NCBI GenBank assembly: GCA_011109175.1
Contig: RDEW01000027.1
Location: 472,811 to 536,810 of the forward strand
DNA length: 64,000 bases
Reading direction: 5' to 3'
DNA from: Dicyema japonicum
Lineage: Eukaryota; Dicyemida; Rhombozoa; Dicyemidae
In this document: piece after piece, positions 31,035 through 42,464 of the stretch
Numbering within the stretch: the first letter of the stretch is position 1
Layout of the letters: the number at the start of each line of letters is the position of its first letter
Notes under the pieces: generated by a model
What the model saw: the letters and a program-made list of their open reading frames with translations, nothing else
Told to the model about the DNA's origin: nothing
Databases searched by the model: none
Position numbers and translations under genes: made by a program

Positions 31035-32690
31035 TTGTGGTGTTGTACATGTCCGTTTCTAATCATATCGAGAAATCGAATCCTATGGGCCTTCCTGCAA
31101 AATCAAATAAAGAAGATAGTATACTAGAAGCAGGACCGTCGTCTGTGGGGCTCTATAATGTCACAAGAACTAATATCAACATCGTTGGGAATATTGCTGC
31201 CAAAACCAACTTGCATTCACTATCTGCCATTATTGAAGAGGTCCACTGTGTCCTGAAGCTGAGTGGGTATCTCAGATTTTTCTTGCCACGAAGCAAAGAT
31301 TCGGAAGGATACCTAGATGTGGCTGGAAGTTCAATGAAAAGTACTCCAATAGTTCCTGCCTATGTAGCTAAAAAAGATGCTGAAACATGAAAATCGGAAT
31401 AACAATGTAAAAGGAGGCGAATGTTTCAAAGTGCAAAATAATACTAATGTGGAAATTTCCACCTTCAAAATTGCTTTGAGGAACTAAAAGTACAAATTGA
31501 GAAAATTAAGTCAATTCCGAGGGATACTCGAAAACCAACACCCAAAATTTAGAGAAAGTATGTCAGAGTTAATGTTTTGTCGGGACTAAATTCTGCAATA
31601 TATTTATTACGAAAAATAATCCGCCTCAAGATTTCAATCAAATTACTGACATTCTATATGCTGCACAGTGTGCTTATATGGCTTTAACTCGAAGGTTAAA
31701 CCGCAGAGTACGTGGTTGGAGAACACTGAGAAGAAAATCTCAAAGCTGATGGCAGAACTAGTCAATCGTTTTTCCAGACAAGCTCTCCCTGTGTATGAAA
31801 AACAAAAGGTTATGGATGTTCTTTGTGCCTATGGATACAAAAGGGCCAAAAAGGGGAGGTTGCCAGGATTGAGGCTCTACTATGTGACCTTGTCAGAATT
31901 AAGAAGAAGCAAATAGCAGTACATTATTCGAGGAAGGACTTTCGCAAGGACAACTGTTGTTTTGAATTAAATCGAAGATTTTATCGGAAACCATCAGCAA
32001 GCAATGAAGTAACGTTATATGGTTTCGATGACGAGGATTGTATGTCGTTCTGGGAAAAAGTGTGGTCTAAAAGAAAAGAGATGCACGTGTCATATGATTG
32101 TGTGGTAAAGTAAATACTGGTATTGAAGGCATGTTGCCAGAGTTCACAAATGATTTTATCCTGGATGTTATTGAATGGCTTCCCGATTAGAAGCCGTGTG
32201 GATGCGATGGCTCATATAACTTCTTTATTAAAAAAATAGAATTTTTACATGGCTTTTTATGTACTGAAATTAATCGAATTATTAATGGGAATATATGCCT
32301 GAAAGTTGGTTTTATACTGGAATAACCTATTTAATTCCTAAAAAGGATGATTGTGAGACTCCTAAGACTTACGTCCTATAACGTGTATGCCAATTTTATA
32401 TAAACTTATTACCAAATGTGTTAATTCCAAACTCTCAGATTTTGTGGATTCGTTTGGGCTATTATCTGACAATCAGCTGGGAACGAGGAAACATTGTCTA
32501 AGGAACAGGCCTTATTAATCAATGCTTAAATAAGGAGTATGGAAACGCCCTTTATTCTGCTTGGGTTGATGTGAAGAAGGCCTTTGATTCTGTTGATCAT
32601 GAATTTTTATTTCATGTATTGGATTGTTCAGGAATACCCCTTTGGATTGTTAATAGAAGAAGGTAACTAAGAAGCTTACTCGGAATGGAG
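31035..32690 (+). pseudogene. Dong/R4-like element, N-terminal and RT finger part, copy 3
   Basis: Starts soon after the tail of copy 2, so the two follow each other. 31037-31390 is an open frame of 117 codons that may be the element's N-terminus. Then WLENTEKKISKLMAELVNRF, the FELNRRFYRKPSASNEVT and SFWEKVWSKRKEMH motifs (typical pre-RT region), GITYLIPKKDDCETPKTY (RT finger), and YSAWVDVKKAFDSVDHEFL with the first catalytic Asp (about 32.58 kb). Several frame breaks; it stops before the YxDD block. Confidence 0.7.
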
Positions 32691-32820
32691 TGGCCACGTA
32701 GAATATCAACCATGGAAAAGACTAACTATAAATATTGTTTCTTTGAGTGTTGCACATGCGGGGCTAAAACATTATGGCTTTCGTGAAAGTGCCTTAATAA
32801 TATAACTGCTGGTTAAATAA
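32690..32820 (+). pseudogene. LINE family C' 3' end inside Dong-like sequence
   Basis: TTTGAGTGTTGC, then ACATTATGGCTTTCGTGAAAG and TGCCTTAATAATATAA match 4.77-4.81 kb. Directly after it comes CTGCTGGTTAAATAAA, a motif also found at the Dong-like tail (30.99 kb), so the LINE C' end probably inserted into or replaced the rest of the Dong-like copy. Confidence 0.55.
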
Positions 32821-33111
32821 AGTGGAAGAAGCTAGAAACCAAGATCTCTCAATTAGACGATTACTCTTATCTTCTTTCTCATGTTTCTTTGTGTTAATAT
32901 TAAATTATAATCCAAGACATGTCAGGCAGTAAACCTTAGTGTCAATAATAATATAATCAAATCCATATTTGTTTCCAAGCCAACGATATCCATATAGTTA
33001 TGGTGAAGACCACTAAATGATTCTCAAATTGGGGAATCAATTTATCAATCAGAGAGGCTTTAGCTATTGTATAGGATGATTAGCAATTAAAATTTTAAAC
33101 TATAAGCTCAT

Positions 33112-33372
33112 TAAGCCAGGTAGTCCAACGGTTAAGGTTTCGTACATGTAGCACTGCTCCTTAGTCGAAGATTTCTCTTCCTTTCCTTCTCATGTGGCGT
33201 CCAGTACCAGAGTGGCACGAAAAGTACCATTTTCTCTCCAGCGCTGCACTGGAGGGATTCTCACAGCTGCATCGTTTTCTTCCCTTTCCATGTGCTTGTG
33301 GATATTGGAAGGTCTCTGCTACTGTGCCCATGGGAACTGAATAGATATCATTAGTTGTTGACCACTAACTTC
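33112..33372 (+). repeat. SINE family A copy with tRNA-like head
   Basis: Head GCCAGGTAGTCCAACGGTTA resembles a tRNA 5' half with an A-box. The body matches SINE A in order: CATGTGGCGTCCAGTACCAG, CACTGGAGGGATTCTCACAG, GTGCTTGTGGATATTGGAAG, then GGGAACTG. The 3' tail is truncated. Confidence 0.55.
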
Positions 33373-33497
33373 TTTCAAATTAAATTAAAATAATTCCAGA
33401 TGGCAAAATTAGATTATTTTGACATAACAGTACGTCATTGCGATATATTTAAATATAAATTAAAATATTGTAACCAAAGTAATAAATAATAATCGTA

Positions 33498-34788
33498 ATG
33501 AACAAACATAATGAAAAATTAGAAAATGGGTTCTCGTTGTACATTAATGGTCCTGAAATGACTAAGAAAACAAAGACAGGACTGTGGCCGACTCCCACGA
33601 AAACATGTAATTTTCTCATGTATTTAGTGGTCTACCAATTCGCATCAAATGTGTGTACTCCTTTCAAAAAAATCGACAAAAGTGCCTTTGTCTTTATTAT
33701 TAGATTTTCCTGAAAGCAAGCCTCATCGATTATGGAAGATTGATGGAAATACGAACAAAATCGGTTTTATGTCGCATTATCTCAGAGAACGCAGGAGAAA
33801 CTCCCAAAACTGATTCAGAAGAGTTGTTAGACCAAAATCAGCAATCCAAATTTAACGGGAGTCCAATGCTGCTCTCACAAGTCGGTGAGGTCTCCTCAGC
33901 TTCTTCTGCCTGCAAAAACGTCTTTCTTCAAATTCTGTCCCTAAATAAAAGGTTATTTAAATTCAATCTAATTTTCAGTGAGAAACAACATATTCTTGAA
34001 ATGCTATCTAAACATTTGGGGGAGGAGACCAGCCGAAAAGTTCTCTCGAATAGGCAGGACCCATTTTCTTCTAATTTAATAAATAATAATGTATTCGTGG
34101 TAGAATCTAAAATAGAACACTTTCAGTCATTTTAACCCCTTCATGTCGGTTATGGGACCAACTTTCAGTGGAAAGAAAAAACCCAGCGCTTTTTGTGACG
34201 AAACGAAAACTTTTTGGGAGGAATTCGACAATTCTACCATTTCATGTGAATTCAGTAACAATGACTCCACAGTTGAAGAAACGAGTGATATTTACGAATC
34301 CTTGGAGCTGTGTTCAACAAATCTAAGCTTTTCCGAGACTTTTATATTTGAGATAACTATTCTAACCAATTGGGGCGGTAATTCTGTTGGGTTTAACAAA
34401 ATCGAAGTAATTTCCAAATCGGGAGAAGCTACAGTGATCAACAGTGTAAGAAAACAATTTAGTTGTAGTTCCGCATAAAAATCCAGAGTGACTCCGGTAC
34501 AGAAAATGAATATTTTGTAAACCGAAGATCGGTTTTGACCACCTTTTTGGGCACGTGTTGTAAAGTAGTAGTGTTTGGTAGTGCTGAATTGGCCTCTCCT
34601 GTTGGCCAAGTAAGAATATGGGTAAGAGTACGTATCACTCATAGAACTATTGTAACGGGAAAGGAGAATATTCTTGTGGAATAAAGAATGCGTGTATTAC
34701 TATTAATTCAGAGATAGTATTTACGGGGGAAATTCCACAAATTATATCCACTCAATCACCCCCTTTTATAATTCGATGTAAAAATTAA
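33498..34788 (+). CDS. KATNIP-like (katanin-interacting) protein, eight exons with seven micro-introns
   Basis: Removing seven GT-AG introns gives one frame: 33607-33627 (21 nt), 33655-33682 (28), 33764-33785 (22), 33952-33978 (27), 34097-34115 (19), 34446-34468 (23), 34622-34644 (23). The product (about 370 aa) has a Ser/Asn-rich N-terminal half and a C-terminal domain with EITILTNWGGNSVGFNKIEV, then SAELASPVGQ and VRIWNYCNGKGEYSCGIK with INSEIVFTGEIP. STWGD...VGLNxIEV followed by IRIWNYNKSR...SxRG is the repeated domain of KATNIP (KIAA0556), a microtubule- and cilium-base-associated protein. The vertebrate protein is far longer with several such domains; here one is left. Start at ATG 33498 follows an AT-rich upstream and is the first in frame. 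Function at cilia is inferred from the family. Confidence 0.7.
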
Positions 34789-34904
34789 AGATATTGACAA
34801 ATAATTATATTTTTCTAACTTGCCGCCTTGGTTGAGCACGCATATGTTCACTTGGAGGGCTCTGACACTCGAAGGGGATTTTTCACTTCATGTTACTTTG
34901 CAGT

Positions 34905-35095
34905 TTACTACATCCGCTCAGAATTAAAAACGATCTGTAAGGAAATGCGCTCAATAAGCCAACTCTTTTCCTTTTTCCGATAAGCGATCATGTACGGTTT
35001 AGCAGGGTCAGTGACCTGCTTCCTATTAGTCAGATTAAACCATGCGAGTGCAAACTGCTTACTATAGGTTTTCCTGACCATTAGCGTCACTTTCT
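34905..35095 (-). pseudogene. RLE-element C-terminal fragment
   Basis: Minus strand: KQVTDPAKPYM, then KSWLIERISLQIV, the counterpart of LWLRQKIGIAI near the element's C-terminus. A similar variant lies at 8.12-8.20 kb. Confidence 0.5.
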
Positions 35096-35159
35096 ACTCA
35101 TAACATTGGGATATGGGTAAATATATTTTTGCATAAAGAACATCTTAAAACTCATAATA

Positions 35160-35440
35160 AGGTCGGATTTTTAGTGTCCTAAAGACCAAGACGAGGAAGA
35201 GCTGTTTCAGGAACTTTTACATATATTTCAGTAGAGGTCATCAGAACCAGAAATTGGATCAATGACTATTTTTCTCCGGAATCCTAAAACCCGATATTTT
35301 TGATATTCCTGCATCATTATACGGACAATCTCCATGTTCTATTACCCCTTACTTGCCATCTTTCAATCCAATTGAGAATTTATTTAACACATGGAAAAAC
35401 TATGTTTCCCAAGGAGATGTTGAAAATAAAAAAATTAAAA
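35160..35440 (+). pseudogene. DDE transposase fragment (IS630/Tc1/mariner type)
   Basis: In the +2-type frame the sequence reads PYLPSFNPIENLFNTWKNYV at about 35.35-35.41 kb, matching the LPPYSPxLNPIExxFxxxK block of DDE_3 transposases; the catalytic D/N region just upstream (TDNLHVLL) is in another frame. The copy is frameshifted and short, without visible terminal repeats. Confidence 0.55.
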
Positions 35441-35774
35441 AAAAAGTTTGTTTTTACCCTTAAAAATTTGTTTTTTACTCTTAAAAATTTAGTGATTTAT
35501 CGATCGGGAAGTGGGACGCTAATAGTCGGGAAACCTATAAATCGGACATAAATTACTTCAAATCACACAACGGTGGGTAATTTAATAATTATTATAGAAT
35601 AGTTCTCGAAATCAGCTAATGCTGATTGACAACACATTATTGCATAAACTCTTTTTTGAGTACAGGAGATTTATTGTATCATCTAATCATCCCACATTTC
35701 AAACAGATGGTCTACGATATTCCTTCAATTATGGACCGGACGAACTCAGAGATATATCAGACAAAAACAATTTA

Positions 35775-36035
35775 TTACGTAACAAGACAATCAAAATAAT
35801 CCAGCTGATAGAATGGAATGGTTGCTCTGACCTGCAGAAATCCTTTGGAACAGCCATTCAGTTTCCTGACGCTCATTACTCACTTTTGACATCATTGATC
35901 AAGCGATTTTAGAAGAGACTGTCTTGGGTCCGCAGACTTCGCTCGTCTCGGCGACAACGGGCTGTACGTGGAATCTGAGGAGAGGCTATCGTATTTTTAT
36001 CTTGAAATTCTCGAAAGGCTTTCAATGTGGATAAA
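35775..36035 (-). pseudogene. RLE-element C-terminal fragment
   Basis: This DNA aligns in the same orientation with 48.90-49.18 kb (shared AGACAATCAAAATAATC versus AAACAATCAAAGTAATC; GACTGTCTTGGGTCCG versus GACCGTCTTGGGCCCG; GAGGCTATCG versus GAGGCTGTCA), which is a minus-strand RLE-element C-terminus. Strongly decayed. Confidence 0.55.
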
Positions 36036-36129
36036 TAAGCTCCAAATTCATATTTTTTATCATCAAAAATGAATAAATTATTATTAACTAATCCCTCTCG
36101 TGCGTCTTCGCTTCCCCCACTCGCGAAGA

Positions 36130-36510
36130 TTTTGGTTAACTCTTTACTGCGTCAAAAGATACATTCTCAGTGGTTCTCTTGAGCACAGTTGTTGTGTGTA
36201 TACGATCATACTTCTGTCCACTTACAACTGTTTCAAGTACCCCCTGATACAATCTCATATCATCACAATGAATAACATGGAGTTTGCAGTGTTGTATTTT
36301 GCCCAATGGAAGAAAAGCATCCTTCAACTTTTTCGCTACTTCCAATGTTTCCAAACGCTCTTGGTTAATAATACCCGCTTCTATGATAGCTATATCTCCC
36401 AATAATTTATATTAAACCACTATATCAGGCTAATAGAGTTGTACAGCAAATAAGGTTTTGATTACATCCTCCACTAGAAATAGTTAGACCTTACAACTAC
36501 ATTATACCTC
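36130..36510 (-). pseudogene. Dong/R4-like element C-terminus (RLE)
   Basis: Minus strand: a PDIVV remnant near 36.44 kb, then GDIAIIEAGIINQERLETLE, AKKLKDAFL, VLETVVSGQKYDRIH and VLKRTTENVSF before a stop at 36136. The order PDI, EvGIxxQExLxxVE, Kx12-y and the terminal LKxTxExxS block match the Dong/R4 C-terminus seen at 30.5-30.7 kb. Confidence 0.65.
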
Positions 36511-36514
36511 AACC

Positions 36515-36990
36515 TTCAGTCGTGGTGGACCATACTGCGGAATTTACCTCATCTAAAATCCATATCAGCAAACTCTTTTGGTTCAAATTCCATTAACTCT
36601 ATTTTAATATGAGTTATAATTGTTTGGAATATGCTTGTGTTTAGGTGATGTTGTTGATCCTGTTAGAGGAATGAATCAGTTCACTATGGTCAACAAATTG
36701 TAGTGAGTTGGGCATTTACAGTGTGTTGGAATTTTGATTTCTCTCATTTTAATCATGAATGTTAACTATTGTGAATTTTGTATTATTTTGTCCTTATTTT
36801 TAGTTTAAGTTAATTGGGGATAGGACAAAGGTATTATCAACTTTAGTGACATGACATCCTAACCGCCAAACTACTTCTTACTCAGTTTGGGGGTTTTTAT
36901 AACTGCAAAGACTGGATGTTTTCACGCCTTCCAGTGTTTATAGAAAGATTCTTGTATGGTATTGAGAAATGTCTGTTTCTGCGACCACGA
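36515..36990. other. No gene recognised
   Basis: AT-rich sequence with short frames. Nothing identified. Confidence 0.3.
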
Positions 36991-36999
36991 GAATTGGAT

Positions 37000-37265
37000 T
37001 ATTTATTTAAAACCACGAAACACCGAGAAAATAAAAGGGAATGGGTGGCTGTCAGGTGATCCCGACCTCCTTAAGCATCCGACTTATCCTTTCTCAATAT
37101 TCCTCCCGAGAGCCGACGCATTTCCTATATGAATGAGACACTTTTCGGAATTTTGAAGATTCGAATAATTTACCTGTAATCCTACTGCTTTCCAGAAGTT
37201 CCTTCAGATTTTTGAAAGAGGAAGTGTCCTTTTTTTGCTGATCAGGAACGATCATGCCTCCAAAT
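37000..37265 (-). pseudogene. LINE family B 3' end
   Basis: AAAACCACGAAACACCGAGAAA, then GTGGCTGTCAGGTGATCCCG, is the reverse complement of the LINE B 3' end (GGGATCACCT... then TTCTCGGTG). Continues into decayed C-terminal coding sequence. Confidence 0.5.
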
Positions 37266-37304
37266 TGGTTTTTTTGGTTTTTACAGAAAATCAGAAACAG
37301 AAAT

Positions 37305-37565
37305 TTGTTTATTTATTAACCTCGAATACACAGAGAAAGAAGTTATAGTTAATAACTAATAAACATCATCTAGTTCCCATGGTCTGAGACTTTCCAATGT
37401 CACAACAGTTCATTCCCAACTAGCAGGAAGAGAGATACGTCCTGGGACCTATTCAGTGGAGTGTTGGAAATCAAAGATTCTTATTTCGTGCAACCTCGTC
37501 ACTGGGTGCCTCCTGAGACAAGTGAAGAGCATATCGCTTTGAACAAGAAACGAGAAGGGACAGAA
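37305..37565 (-). repeat. SINE family A copy
   Basis: Tail TATTTATTAACCTCGAATAC and AGAGAAAGAAGTTATAG, body with CTATTCAGTGGAGTGTTGG and CACTGGGTGCCTCCTGAGAC. It is adjacent to a LINE B 3' end with a similar tail in the same orientation. Confidence 0.6.
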
Positions 37566-37754
37566 TAGAGAAGGACTGAATAGCCAGTAGGAGGAATTGA
37601 ACCCAAAAAATATTGTTAGTGACATTACATCAATATTTCGTCAAATTTTAAATGGGTAGTGACGACTTAAATTATGTTAGTACGTTAAGTAGTACTGAGA
37701 ATATCGTTATAACTGAAGGTCGCTTAATACTATAATTCCTCAAATCGGCAATAT

Positions 37755-37965
37755 AACAGCAGTTAAGACCATAATACTATAGCCCTGTATGTGCGGGAAA
37801 ACACTTTATTTGTAGAACGAAGAACAGTTATACAAACTAATCGTTGAAAGGAGGCCAAGACATCTTAATTTTTTGGGTCCGTGTGAGTCACTGTAAACAA
37901 TCCGGTCCCGCAGTGAGTTATCAGTGATGACAGCATTATTATTCGGCATTATTATAAAACTACGG
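37755..37965 (-). repeat. SINE family B copy
   Basis: Reverse-oriented: ACCATAATACTATAGCC, then ACACTTTATTTGTAGAAC, AACAGTTATACAAACTAATCG, CCGGTCCCGCAGTGAG and GATGACAGC. Its tRNA-side half is truncated. Confidence 0.55.
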
Positions 37966-38982
37966 ATTTTGTAAAAATTGTGCAATGTTCATTACACAGA
38001 TAATTCTCGAATTAGTTAATCAACATTATTTTACACTTTTATTCAAAATCGTACACATCGAATGATGTCAAGTTCATGTTCTGACACTAGTAAAGTTTTT
38101 TAGATACATTTCCTGAAATTTGTTAGTATCTATTCAATTAGAGATATACCTAAAAATAGAATCTATTTGCCTGATTGATGGTAGACCACGTGAAAATACA
38201 AAAAAGAATTAGCACATTAAATCGATTGTCTCCCATTGTCTAATATGTAAATAAATTCAATGTGAGTCTTTAGTTTAAAGAGTAGTGAGTGAAGAAAGTA
38301 CCCATAACTCCTTTAAATAATAGTCCTGCCTTATGGTTAGCTTGCAAATTAGTGAAAGACAGATGTTTGGAAACAATAGAATGTTTGTTTTACATATATT
38401 CGTCATCTGGAACAGCAGAAAAACACAATTTATGTCGAACTGTCTGGTTTGCTTTGTCATTGTAAAATATTTTCAGGATAATGAGAAGCACTGCTGTTTA
38501 AAGTGCTTTCGATTCATATTTGAGTGGACACAATATTTTAAAGGATATCGGCAAGTATCCGTAAAATTTCCTCAATGACTCTGATTTGTTTATTTTAGAA
38601 TCATTAATTTTACAATTGTTCCTATTTTTAGTCGAAAACTCGTCATAAATGATAAATTTTCAATATTTAGTCGGACCAACCAAGTCGTACTAAAAGTCGA
38701 TAATGTTAACGTTTTAGCGGTAGTAAGGGATAGACGTCGTGCATTACTAGCGCTAGTATATAACACGAGTCCGTTAAATATTTACAATTTTATAGTTGGA
38801 TGGGTTTGTTTTGTTGACATTATTATTTGCAAATGCTCTCCACTCTCAATTGCTCTCAGTAGTTTAGTTTTGCTTGTAATATGTTGAGTACTTGTTAATA
38901 TGTATCGCCGCTGTGATTGCATTGTGTCTCAAAATTTCTGTCATTTTGAGAATCATTAACTTTATATGATACTTTAAACACA

Positions 38983-40445
38983 GTGGGAGCAGTATACCTG
39001 TTAATGCAATTATTAAGTAATATATTTGTGCGCGAACAGTGGGTCAATGGAAATGGCCTACTGCTGTTTATGTGCTGCTGTTGGCTCACAGTTAGACTAC
39101 TTTATTTGACAGATCTTGGGAAATCAGAAAATTCGGAGAAAATATGTTACAAGTGCAAGAAAAAGATTCAAGACAGAAAGTTTTGTACTTTTATGAATTC
39201 CTTCTGGCACGACGATTGTATGAGGTGTTGTGAGTGCAACGAACCTCTCTATAAGAAATGTTTCTATAAACGTGATAATGTTTACTGCAACAAAGATTAC
39301 TTCAGGTATATCTACATCCAATATTCACTAGAATTTACGGAAAATGCCCAATGTGCGACAACCTAATTGAACAAAACACATATGTGTGGGTAGTTCAATC
39401 GTTCATGTACCATCTGAACTGTTTAAGATGCAAAATATGCGAAAATTTGTTTCAAACAAATCAAGAAGCCTACTACGCCAATAGGAAACATATTTACTGC
39501 AAAAAAGACTATTCACTATATTATAGTTGGTGACATTACCTAATCATAGTAAATGGCTCAATTACAGAACCTGTTAATATTGAGGCTAACAACGACTCAG
39601 ATAATTCGTCCTCTGTTAATGATGACAAATCTTATGGATCTGAAATTGAGTCGGAAAATGAGACACTAAAAAAACCAATGACAGGTGTGCCGCAAAAAAA
39701 GCGGGGACCGAGAACCTCAATCCGACCAGACCAAGTTAATCTACTGTTGAACGCCTTTAAAAAGTGTTCTAAACCATCGAGGCATACAAGAGAACAACTC
39801 GCAAGAGAAACAAATTTGAGTGTTAGGGTTATCCAGGTCCATCAATACTCAATATTATAGATTTGGTACCAAAATAAACGATCAAAGGAAAAGAAGAGTC
39901 TACAAACCCACGTGAAAAGAAATATGGGGCTATATAACTCAGGTTTACTTGAATTATCAACATTTAAAGGTCACATGTCTAATTATGTTAACCCTAAGGC
40001 TGGAGAGGGAGACGATAAATATAATTACTCAACTGTTCAGAATGACCGTAGAATTCACAATATGGGACGTGTCAACTTTAATTACCCAACTCCTCGGATA
40101 ATTGGGGGAATGTTCGACAATGGAAGAAATACCAACTACTCAGATGTTCAGAATGGGGGGAGAATGTATAATAACGGAGTAAACTACCTTGGATATGAAT
40201 ATGGGGACCATCATATACCATGCAATAATGGAGGGAATTACTGTAATTATTCTGAGAATCGCGACCAGAGTGAACTCATGGATGGCTACGAGAGAGGCAG
40301 AATTGTAATGGTAGAGGATATCGAAGATACTTGTAGCGACCGAGAACATATCGAAAACGTGGATAATTTAGAAAATAATGATTCAAATAGAAAAAGAATG
40401 AATAAAAACAAGTTCATTCCAAATGGCCGCCGTTATAATTTTTAG
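38983..40445 (+). CDS. LIM-homeodomain transcription factor, Lhx1/5 (Lim1)-like
   Basis: Exons end/start at 39305/39332, 39525/39550 and 39836/39861; the introns are 26, 24 and 24 nt. LIM1: CYKCKKKIQDR, WHDDCMRCCECNEPLYKKC, YCNKDYFR. LIM2: GKCPMCDNLIEQ, YHLNCLRCKICENLF, YCKKDY. An acidic linker follows, then the homeodomain at 39.70-39.90 kb: KRGPRTSIRPDQVNLLLNAF, PSRHTREQLARETNLSVRV, and IQ^IWYQNKRSKEKK, where the third intron cuts the recognition helix. RxPRTxI, KPTRHxREQLAxETxL and RVIQxWFQNxRSKE are typical of the Lhx1/5 group. It binds DNA and interacts with LIM cofactors in the nucleus. The C-terminal 180 residues are Asn/Gly/Tyr-rich with loose repeats (NYSxxQN). The start at 38983 is only the longest frame; the residues before CYKC are hydrophobic and may be intron or 5' sequence. 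Confidence 0.9.
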
Positions 40446-41375
40446 CTTATATTGATTTTAATGTTTATAGTTTTTATGGTAAAAAAACTTACAATTGTGT
40501 ACTCTATGAAAAAATTATATTTACTATTGATTCATTGGTTTGGTCGGTTTTGTCGCTGTGTCCCACCTTTTTTCTAGACTTTTTCTCGGTCCCCACTTCT
40601 TTTGTCTTGGTTCGCTTTCGATTTTTCTTCCACACCAGATATATCTGATTGATCTCTAGAAGCATTTGCTTTTGGTTGTTACTATTCGGTTAGCTACCGG
40701 TTTCCTTCATTTGAAGAAATTGGGAGTCATTGAGCTGTTGACGTAACTCTGATTCACTATGCCATAGCTCTAGTGCACTCAATGTTTTCATCTTTTCAAG
40801 GAGGATACAACTTTCAGTCCCTTTTTTAATAGTCAGAAGACTTTGGAGATTCAATGTTCTGAATTAAGGAAACATCGAATAAAACAATGTTTTTGTTCGA
40901 ATCCCATCTTTTCCGTTAAAGGTAACTTGATAACTCGGCCTTCAGGAAGATCAAGAGGATTATTATCTATCAATTCCCGATCGGTCTCAATAATAATCAA
41001 TTCGAATTTTAAGCTTTAAAATTTTCTATTTTCAAAAATTGACAAATTTCTGAGCAAATTCATGTAATTTATAGATTGTGATTATCCCATATGAAAGTGT
41101 GTGATTCAAATATTTTCCTAATATTTAAGGGTAGAATTAACAGTCAATTCAAATTTGGATGGTCGATCGATCGTTAATAATGCTAGGTAAATACTATGTA
41201 GTGAAGCACTCCAAATCTACTTCAAACCCAAACAGCTCTCTGTGGGTTGATTTGGACAATTTAAATGATAATTTATATTGAAGTGAGAATTTAAAACTAA
41301 TCAAATAAAATCACGTTTATAGCTGAGAAACAAAGGCGGTATTAGCAGAAAAGATTTAAAGATTATCATAAAACC
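40446..41375. other. No gene recognised
   Basis: Sequence downstream of the LIM-homeobox gene. A pyrimidine-rich stretch at 40.55-40.68 kb and otherwise AT-rich DNA; no gene identified. Confidence 0.3.
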
Positions 41376-41379
41376 AAGA

Positions 41380-41560
41380 AATCTCCATTAAATTAAAAGG
41401 GAATGCGTCCATTAGGTGATCCCTGCGTCTTTCAGTAAGCTCGGTATTTTTTTCAAGATCCCATGCTGTCTGTATTCTCGCTGTTCAGTCTGGGATTCGC
41501 GTGAGATGAGCTGAAAGCCTTATTAGGGTCTCAAAGGGGGTAGGGTCTTTCACTTAAACT
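41380..41560 (-). pseudogene. LINE family B 3' end fragment
   Basis: AACCAAGAAATCTCC, then GTCCATTAGGTGATCCCTG, is the reverse complement of the family's terminal GGGATCACCTAAT and the CTTGGT UTR motif. Followed by decayed C-terminal coding sequence. Confidence 0.45.
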
Positions 41561-41884
41561 TCAGTAACTAAGGACTGGAAGTTAGAGATCTCCCTTGAAG
41601 AGACCTCTATTCCAAAGACAGAAAATTTCAAAATATTCTGACTTTAATACGATTCTTTATGACTTTCTTTTGAAATCCTAATTAAAGGATTTCCTCAAGG
41701 TCTGATGACATCGGATCTGGCAGTCGTGGGTCAGATCCAAATGATGGACTTTGATCTAAAATCAATTATCGTTAAACAGATCTCACCTGTGAAGTGACGA
41801 GTCTTTCTGGCACGACACAGTTGTTGAAGGGAATCTTCCCACCTTCTTCCTGACCAAAACCACCCTTCCCCAAAGAATAAAGTA

Positions 41885-42410
41885 ATATCCACGACAGGTA
41901 GGACGTGTGATGAAAATGGAAGAGGGCTGACCTACTTTTCCACCTCTCTTCAAAAGCAGAAGCCTTTAATGAACTATTGGTAGATGGAATTGGTCGGCAC
42001 AGGTAGACGTTATCCATTGGGTTCCTTCCTTTGATTAATTAGTAGTGACCGTTTGTGTCTGGCATACAAAAGATTGTTTGGGGTTAATAAAAACAATAGG
42101 AATACTGTATGGAATCGCATCATATTGTTGAGTATGCTAGATTCGAATCTCTTCCTCCATTATTTTTTAGAAAATAGGTCGATATGCATGAAGATCCTAT
42201 GTCTGCTATCAAAAACCAGTCTTCCGCTAATCCTCACTTGGAAACATCAACGTGGGATAAAGTTGATAAAAGAACTGATTAATAAATCGTCTGGTCCGTG
42301 CCGATCAATTCCATCATCAAATAGTCCATTACAGGATTGGAGAAGAGAAGTAGGTCCGCCCTTTTCCAATTTCATCACACGTCCTACCGTCGCAGATATC
42401 ACTCCATTCT
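41885..42410. repeat. Inverted repeat, two arms of about 120 bp
   Basis: Left arm 41888-42005 (GGTAGGACGTGTGATGAAAA, GGAAGAGGGC, then GATGGAATTGGTCGGCAC) is the reverse complement of right arm 42295-42408 (GTGCCGATCAATTCCATCAT, GGTCCGCCC, CATCACACGTCCTACC). About 290 bp lie between. A third, plus-oriented copy of the arm is at 59.12-59.22 kb. Confidence 0.7.
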
Positions 42411-42464
42411 ATCTCTGCAAAACTGACTTTTAAATCTAAAAAAATAAAAGTAAAATTCATGTTA

